Both the position numbers and the translations under genes were made by a program. A DNA stretch of 37,886 nucleotides from Noviherbaspirillum sp. Root189. GTDB lineage: Bacteria; Pseudomonadota; Gammaproteobacteria; Burkholderiales; Burkholderiaceae_D. Within the stretch, counting starts at the first letter, position 1. Each line of letters begins with the position of its first letter. Below the pieces are notes generated by a model, which was not told the DNA's origin, did no database searches, and saw only the letters and a list, made by a program, of their open reading frames with translations. Positions 32,974 through 37,886 of this stretch are shown here, piece by piece. The DNA lies in assembly GCF_001428545.1 (NCBI RefSeq), contig NZ_LMHZ01000023.1, positions 223,952 to 261,837 on the forward strand, written 5' to 3'.

Positions 32974-33498
32974 CGATGCTCAAAGATTATTTCGATGCAG
33001 CGGGAGGCGGGTTACACCACGCGTGATTGCATGTCGATGCGTTCTGCTTTCAGCAAGATGCTAAATAAGCGACTCAATCCAGCCGAACGTTTAAGTCCAA
33101 ACAGATAAAATCTGTTTTTCTTTTACATAGTCAGTAGGCTTAAGAAATTTTTTCTTGCGGTCGATTGACACTGCTAAATTTCTGTAATGCCGTTATAAAA
33201 AAGTGGTGCCGATTTGCTTAGAACGGTCATCAAGGAAGAACGGATTCCTGATTCAGGAAGTGTCGCCCAGATAGGGTAGATGCTAAATGCATCTTCGTTA
33301 TTGCCGGCAATAGAATGGGCCTAAGCACATAGGCAAGTACGAGCCTCGAATGAATAGCACTACGGCTCTTTTTGAAGACGTCGGTAAATTTTAAGGCCAG
33401 ACAACGCTCGACCCGATCCGGTAGTGGACTGCTGGGGTAGGGCGGTGGGTACTGTAAAAACAAAAAAGCCCTTGAAATCAAGGGCTTTTCGATACAAG
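32974..33498. other. Gene-free interval before tRNA-Ser
   Basis: This 525-bp stretch is noticeably A+T-rich around 33080-33220 and has no supported gene. Frames that cross it lack ribosome sites and family likeness. Its right end holds the tRNA-Ser terminator (33464-33489). I see no integrase, direct repeat or other sign that the tRNA has been used as an attachment site. Confidence 0.55.
33464..33489 (-). terminator. Intrinsic terminator of tRNA-Ser
   Basis: AAAAGCCCTTGA and TCAAGGGCTTTT form a perfect 12-bp hairpin with a 2-nt loop 9 nt after the tRNA on the minus strand, followed there by TTTTTTGTTTTT. Confidence 0.9.
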
Positions 33499-33589
33499 TG
33501 GCGGAGAGGGGGGGATTCGAACCCCCGATAGGCTATGAACCTATACACGCTTTCCAGGCGTGCGACTTAAACCACTCATCCACCTCTCC
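33499..33589 (-). tRNA. tRNA-Ser (anticodon GGA)
   Basis: The minus strand gives a 91-nt class II tRNA with an encoded CCA. The acceptor stem is GGAGAGG/CCTCTCC, the anticodon loop is CTGGAAA with anticodon GGA, and a long variable arm precedes the T arm GGGGGTTCGAATCCCCC. It reads serine UCC and UCU codons. An extended -10 promoter and its own terminator flank it. Confidence 0.97.
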
Positions 33590-33621
33590 TGGATTCTGGT
33601 TTCGCTTTCACGAAGCCGCAG

Positions 33622-33630
33622 ATTATAGCA
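33622..33630 (-). promoter_or_regulatory. Extended -10 promoter of tRNA-Ser
   Basis: The minus strand reads TGCTATAAT, an extended -10 element, about 32 bp before the tRNA. The -35 region is weak, which extended -10 promoters tolerate. Confidence 0.6.
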
Positions 33631-33681
33631 AGAATTCCGAAAATTTCCGCACTTTTTCAGCAGGCAATATTTGGATACGTA

Positions 33682-33717
33682 AAAAAGCCGGTTCGGCTTG
33701 TGGCCGGACCGGCTTTT
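33682..33717. terminator. Terminator downstream of acsA
   Basis: AAAAAGCCGGTTCGGC and its near-complement ending ACCGGCTTTTT form a long GC-rich hairpin with A and T runs on each side, so it works in both directions. It lies 80 nt after the acsA stop and separates acsA from tRNA-Ser. Confidence 0.85.
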
Positions 33718-33798
33718 TGTGCTTTCTTCAAGCGGTTGCAGCAAGGCTTCCGCGTCTTGCTCGCTTGGGGGTTATCTCCTTACTTGTTCATCACTTGT

Positions 33799-35781
33799 TT
33801 ATTGTGCCTCTTTCAACTGATCCAGGATGGCTGGATTTTCCAATGTGGAGATATCCTGCGTAATCTGCTCACCCTTGGCCAGCACGCGCAGCAAGCGACG
33901 CATGATCTTGCCGGAACGCGTCTTGGGCAGGTTGTCACCAAAACGGATTTCCTTGGGCTTGGCGATCGGGCCAATTTCCTTGCCGACCCAGTCACGCAAT
34001 TCCTTGGCGATCTGTTTGGCCTCTTCTCCCGTCGGCCGTGCACGCTTCAAGACCACGAATGCGCAGATCGATTCACCGGTCGTCTCGTCCGGCTTGCCCA
34101 CTACGGCCGCTTCGGCTACCAGCGGATTGGCCACGAGCGCCGATTCGATTTCCATCGTGCCCATGCGGTGGCCGGAGACGTTCAGCACGTCATCAATGCG
34201 GCCGGTGATGGTGAAATAGCCAGTCTGCTCATTGCGCACCGCGCCGTCACCGGCAAGGTAGATCTTGCCGCCCAGTTCTTCCGGGAAGTAACTCTTCTTG
34301 AAGCGCTCGGGATCGCCCCAGATGGTCCGGATCATCGATGGCCACGGGCGCTTGACTACCAGGATACCGCCCTGCCCGTTGGGCAATTCATTGCCGGTTT
34401 CATCAACGACCGAGGCCATGATGCCCGGCAGCGGCAAGGTGCACGAGCCGGGCACCATCGGTGTGGCCCCCGGCAACGGCGTAATCATGTGGCCGCCGGT
34501 TTCCGTCTGCCAGAAGGTGTCGGCAACCGGGCATTTCTCGTTGCCGATGTTTCTGTAGTACCACATCCAGGCTTCCGGATTGATCGGCTCGCCCACCGAG
34601 CCAAGCAGGCGCAGCGAAGACAAGTCGTAGCGCTTCGGATGCACGTCGGCATCGGCGTCAGCCGCCTTGATCAGCGAACGGATCGCCGTTGGGGCGGTAT
34701 AGAAGATGGTGGCGCGGTGTTTCTGGATCATGTCCCAGAAGCGGCCGGCGTTCGGGTAAGTCGGCACCCCTTCGAACACGATTTGCGTGGCGCCGACGGC
34801 CAGCGGACCATAGGTAATGTAGGTGTGGCCGGTGACCCAGCCGATATCGGCAGTACACCAGAAAACGTCGGTGGGCTTGATGTCAAAGGTCCACTTCATG
34901 GTCAGCATGGCCCACAACAGATAGCCCCCGGAGGCGTGCTGGACCCCCTTGGGTTTGCCGGTGGAACCGGAGGTATAGAGGATGAAAAGCGGATGCTCGG
35001 CATCGACCCATTCGGGCTCGCAATTGTTGGCCTGGTTCGCGATGACGTCATGCAGCCAGAGATCGCGACCTCCGACAACATTGATGTTGGCGCCGGTACG
35101 CTTATAAATCACAACGTTTTTCAGGTGCTCGCAGCCGCCCATGCCGATGGCATCATCGACGATGGACTTCAGCGGAAGTTGTTTACCACCGCGCACCTGT
35201 TCGTCTGCGGTAATTACCGCGACGGCGCCGGCGTCGATGATGCGTTCCTGCAGCGATTTCGCGGAGAAGCCGCCGAAGACCACCGAGTGTGTTGCGCCGA
35301 TACGTGCGCACGCTTGCATGGCGACGATGCCCTCAATGGACATCGGCATGTAAATCACAACACGATCGCCCTTTTTGATGCCCAACGATTTCAAACCATT
35401 GGCAAACTGACAGACGCGCTCGTGCAGTTCCTTATAAGTCACCTTGGTGATCTGGCCACCGTCAGCTTCGAAAATAATCGCTGTCTTGCCTGCATTGCCG
35501 TTCTGCAAATTGCGGTCCAGACAGTTGTAGGATACGTTCAGCTGTCCGTCTTCAAACCATTTATAGAACGGGGCATCGGCCTCGTTGAGCGTCTTGCTGA
35601 AAGGCTTATGCCACTGGAGGTTTTCGTTCGCCAACTTCGCCCAAAAGCCTTCATAGTCTTTTTCTGCAGCGGCGCACATGGCCTGGTAGGCATCCATCCC
35701 GGAGATGTTGGCGTTCTTAACAAACTCTGCGGGAGGATTGAAGATGCGATTTTCTACTTTGAGGGTTTCGATGTCTGCCAT
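33799..35781 (-). CDS. acsA: Acetyl-CoA synthetase (AMP-forming)
   Basis: Acs activates acetate to acetyl-CoA through acetyl-AMP, allowing growth on acetate and recovery of overflow acetate. The 660-aa length is usual. The ATP-binding P-loop [11 protein letters not shown] is at 269-279, the core reads [10 protein letters not shown], and the C-terminal lysine that is acetylated by Pat-type enzymes is Lys625 in [12 protein letters not shown]. The N-terminus ([17 protein letters not shown]) and [18 protein letters not shown] are also typical. The start ATG has GGAG upstream. A single-gene unit with a terminator behind it, transcribed away from the UPF0114-fumarase pair. Confidence 0.97.
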   Translation of the reverse strand: MADIETLKVENRIFNPPAEFVKNANISGMDAYQAMCAAAEKDYEGFWAKLANENLQWHKPFSKTLNEADAPFYKWFEDGQLNVSYNCLDRNLQNGNAGKTAIIFEADGGQITKVTYKELHERVCQFANGLKSLGIKKGDRVVIYMPMSIEGIVAMQACARIGATHSVVFGGFSAKSLQERIIDAGAVAVITADEQVRGGKQLPLKSIVDDAIGMGGCEHLKNVVIYKRTGANINVVGGRDLWLHDVIANQANNCEPEWVDAEHPLFILYTSGSTGKPKGVQHASGGYLLWAMLTMKWTFDIKPTDVFWCTADIGWVTGHTYITYGPLAVGATQIVFEGVPTYPNAGRFWDMIQKHRATIFYTAPTAIRSLIKAADADADVHPKRYDLSSLRLLGSVGEPINPEAWMWYYRNIGNEKCPVADTFWQTETGGHMITPLPGATPMVPGSCTLPLPGIMASVVDETGNELPNGQGGILVVKRPWPSMIRTIWGDPERFKKSYFPEELGGKIYLAGDGAVRNEQTGYFTITGRIDDVLNVSGHRMGTMEIESALVANPLVAEAAVVGKPDETTGESICAFVVLKRARPTGEEAKQIAKELRDWVGKEIGPIAKPKEIRFGDNLPKTRSGKIMRRLLRVLAKGEQITQDISTLENPAILDQLKEAQ

Positions 35782-36084
35782 GGAGGTCTCCCGCGTGATG
35801 TTAGTTTGTTACGAAGGTAAGCTGTTACGCTTACTTAAGCCTTACACTGAGTATTTCGCCTGATGTCAGGCCTGCGCGACTTTGGTGGAAGTGCACTCTC
35901 CGACTGCCAAACACCGGGCTCGGCAAAAGTACGCACAGGGCACTGATTGACAAGCTATACATTATTTTTTCAATCATGCCATAGCCAGCCGCCTTGTCAT
36001 AGTTGCATCAAAGGATAGCGAGAGCGGAATCGTTGACGCGTGTAAAATGCTGGGGTTTTGTTTCATTCAAAAATTATCGGAAAC
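35782..36084. other. Divergent promoter region of acsA and UPF0114
   Basis: This 303-bp region separates acsA (minus) from the UPF0114 gene (plus) and must hold both promoters. No coding frame is supported. AT-rich stretches near 35945-35975 could contain promoter elements, but I cannot place a convincing -35/-10 pair. Confidence 0.5.
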
Positions 36085-36705
36085 ATGAACCACCTCGACC
36101 AAGAAACTTCAAAAGCGTCTCGTCCCATCCGCCCCCTGCCCAACCTGATTTTCATGAGCCGGTGGCTGCAACTACCGCTCTATCTTGGCCTGATTCTGGC
36201 TCAGGGCGTCTATGTCTATCACTTCTGGGTTGAACTGGTTGACCTGATCGGTGCCGCAATGGGTAATCAGGCGGCGCTCGAACATATTCTGAATGCGGTT
36301 GCCATTGATGGCGCCGTGCGCCCGACCAAGCTGAACGAAAGCACCATCATGCTGGTGGTGCTGGGATTGATTGACGTTGTCATGATTTCCAACTTGCTGA
36401 TCATGGTAATCGTCGGCGGTTATGAAACCTTTGTCTCGAGGATGAACCTCGAAACTCACCCCGATCAGCCGGAATGGCTGTCGCACGTGAACGCATCCGT
36501 GCTGAAGGTCAAGCTCGCTACTGCCATCATCGGTATCTCGTCGATCCATTTGCTGAAAACATTTATCAATGCCGGAGCGTATGACGCCAAGACGTTGCTC
36601 GCGCAAACCGGCATTCATATTACTTTCCTGCTGTCTGCAATGGCCATTGCCTACAGCGACCGTATCATGGCCGGCACTACCAATCTTTCCAAGAATTCAC
36701 ACTGA
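36085..36705 (+). CDS. UPF0114/YqhA-family inner membrane protein
   Basis: The 206-aa product has four membrane helices, beginning with the family's RWLQLPLYLGLILAQGVYVY, then VVLGLIDVVMISNLLIMVIV and the conserved GGYETFVS, and closing with VKLATAIIGISSIHLLKTFI. UPF0114 members are inner-membrane proteins of unknown function. I chose the ATG at 36085 over one nine codons upstream because the longer start has no better ribosome site. The class I fumarase starts 17 nt after its stop, so the two are probably one transcript. Confidence 0.9.
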   Translation: MNHLDQETSKASRPIRPLPNLIFMSRWLQLPLYLGLILAQGVYVYHFWVELVDLIGAAMGNQAALEHILNAVAIDGAVRPTKLNESTIMLVVLGLIDVVMISNLLIMVIVGGYETFVSRMNLETHPDQPEWLSHVNASVLKVKLATAIIGISSIHLLKTFINAGAYDAKTLLAQTGIHITFLLSAMAIAYSDRIMAGTTNLSKNSH

Positions 36706-36722
36706 CCCTAGCTCACACCATC

Positions 36723-37886
36723 ATGACTACCATCAAGCAAGAAGACCTGATCGAGTCGGTTGCCGCCGCGCTCCAGTACATCAGCTATTACCATCCCGTG
36801 GATTACATCCAGCACCTGGCGCGCGCTTATGAAAGCGAGCAAAGCGCGGCAGCGAAGGACGCGATCGCCCAGATCCTGACCAACTCGCGCATGTGCGCGG
36901 AAGGTCGTCGTCCGCTGTGCCAGGACACCGGTATCGTCAACGTCTTCCTGAAGATCGGCATGGACGTACGCTTCGAAGGCTTCAAGGGCTCGATCACCGA
37001 TGCCGTCAATGAAGGCGTGCGCCGCGGCTACAACCATCCGGATAACGTACTGCGCGCTTCGGTTGTCGCCGACCCGCAATTCGAACGCAAGAACACCAAG
37101 GACAACACCCCGGCCGTCGTGCACATGGAACTGGTGCCCGGCAATACCGTCGACGTGCAAGTCGCGGCCAAGGGCGGCGGCTCGGAGAACAAATCCAAAT
37201 TCGTCATGCTCAATCCGTCCGATTCCATTGTCGACTGGGTACTCAAGACTGTGCCGACCATGGGTGCCGGCTGGTGTCCGCCGGGCATGCTCGGCATCGG
37301 TATCGGTGGCACCGCCGAGCGTGCAATGCTGATGGCCAAGCAGGTGTTGATGGAAGACATCGACATGTACGAACTGAAGAAGCGCGGCCCGCAGAACAAG
37401 ACTGAGGAACTGCGTATCGAACTGTGCGACAAGATCAACGCGCTCGGCATCGGTGCACAAGGTCTCGGCGGCCTGACCACTGTGCTCGACGTCAAGATCA
37501 TGATGCATCCGACGCACGCGGCCTCCAAGCCGGTTGCCATGATTCCAAACTGCGCGGCGACCCGCCATGCCCACTTTGTACTCGACGGTTCCGGCCCTGC
37601 GTACATCGAACCGCCGTCACTTTCCGAGTGGCCGAACGTCCAGTGGACACCGGACGCAGAGCAGTCCAGGATCGTCAACCTCGACACGCTGACCAAGGAA
37701 GAAGTCGCGTCCTGGAAACCGGGCCAGACACTGCTCCTGAACGGCAAGATGCTGACCGGCCGCGATGCGGCGCATAAGCGTATTCAAGACATGCTGGCCA
37801 AGGGCGAACCACTGCCCGTCGACTTCACCAACCGCGTGATCTATTACGTCGGCCCGGTCGATCTAATCTCGGTGATATTTCGATTT
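36723..37886 (+). CDS. fumA: Class I fumarate hydratase, 3' end missing
   Basis: Class I fumarase converts fumarate and malate in the TCA cycle with an oxygen-sensitive [4Fe-4S] cluster. Three cluster cysteines are visible at Cys66 (RPLCQDTG), Cys185 (GAGWCPPGM) and Cys277 (IPNCAATRH). Family landmarks such as AAKGGGSENKSKF and MHPTHAASKPVAM are intact. The frame is open for 388 codons to the window end. The family normally continues after RVIYYVGPVD (residue 380) into the C-terminal domain (PVRDEVVGPAGPTT). Here it changes abruptly to LISVIFRF for the last 24 nt, exactly after a GATC at 37860-37863. About 120 residues of the usual protein lie beyond the window or are lost. Confidence 0.93.
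   Translation, partial: MTTIKQEDLIESVAAALQYISYYHPVDYIQHLARAYESEQSAAAKDAIAQILTNSRMCAEGRRPLCQDTGIVNVFLKIGMDVRFEGFKGSITDAVNEGVRRGYNHPDNVLRASVVADPQFERKNTKDNTPAVVHMELVPGNTVDVQVAAKGGGSENKSKFVMLNPSDSIVDWVLKTVPTMGAGWCPPGMLGIGIGGTAERAMLMAKQVLMEDIDMYELKKRGPQNKTEELRIELCDKINALGIGAQGLGGLTTVLDVKIMMHPTHAASKPVAMIPNCAATRHAHFVLDGSGPAYIEPPSLSEWPNVQWTPDAEQSRIVNLDTLTKEEVASWKPGQTLLLNGKMLTGRDAAHKRIQDMLAKGEPLPVDFTNRVIYYVGPVDLISVIFRF

Noticed and set aside
33230-33481. An 83-codon minus-strand frame before tRNA-Ser
   Set aside because: It starts inside the tRNA terminator, has no ribosome site and shows no coding-like codon bias.
32974-33589. tRNA-Ser as an attachment site for an integrated element
   Set aside because: There is no integrase, no repeated tRNA 3' end and no foreign gene block beside it in the window.
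33700-35820. A 706-codon open frame on the plus strand opposite acsA
   Set aside because: It is an exact antisense shadow of acsA, whose motifs and length are unmistakable. High GC and codon bias leave the opposite frame free of stops. It has no family resemblance.
36708-37574. A 288-codon minus-strand frame across the fumarase gene
   Set aside because: The plus strand encodes fumarase with all cluster cysteines, and the minus frame is rich in His, Arg and Asp as expected of an antisense shadow.

Overview
The window looks like chromosomal DNA of a betaproteobacterium, most likely a member of the Burkholderiales close to Oxalobacteraceae (Herbaspirillum, Herminiimonas or Collimonas type). This rests on moderately high GC, the protein sequences, a two-subunit arginine succinyltransferase, AMP-forming acetyl-CoA synthetase, a class I fumarase next to a UPF0114 gene, and many small Burkholderiales-style orphan proteins. 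The genus is an inference. I see no rRNA, CRISPR array, transposase, integrase or phage gene.

Region 1 (about 0.16-9.4 kb, minus strand) handles arginine. The arginine succinyltransferase (AST) genes run astC, aruF-type astA, aruG-type astA, astD, astB, with 4- and 8-nt overlaps or short gaps. A 549-bp gap with a 130-bp inverted-repeat element follows, then a polar amino acid ABC transporter (binding protein, permease, ATPase). The last AST step (astE/aruE) is not in the window. Just upstream of astC lies a decayed fragment of an AraC/GlxA-type regulator.

Region 2 (9.8-14.5 kb) holds a DMT-family exporter, an aminoadipate-semialdehyde dehydrogenase (amaB type) and a lysine/saccharopine dehydrogenase-family protein, with a divergent Lrp/AsnC regulator. 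This looks like lysine catabolism through the 6-aminotransfer-free dehydrogenase route. The divergent promoter carries nested inverted repeats. A small orphan gene follows.

Region 3 (14.5-20.7 kb) has srkA, a UPF0149/SEC-C gene whose last zinc ligands have been replaced by a palindromic element, and a two-gene carbohydrate cassette: a GH2 enzyme, and a fusion of a GH1-like domain to an RmlD-like sugar-nucleotide reductase.

Region 4 (21.2-33.0 kb) is a belt of small genes: a glycine-zipper envelope protein, Cys-rich, HTH, DUF1488-like, zinc-ribbon, J-domain and adhesin-E-like proteins, several 40-98 aa orphans, an MscS channel and a YihY/BrkB membrane protein. tRNA-Asn(GTT) lies in this stretch and tRNA-Ser(GGA) just after it, both on the minus strand with clear promoters and terminators. 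There is also a possible minus-strand small RNA.

Region 5 (33.8-37.9 kb) has acsA (minus strand), then UPF0114 and a class I fumarase (plus strand). The fumarase stops resembling its family exactly at a GATC 24 nt before the window end, which suggests an artificial junction or an unseen insertion.
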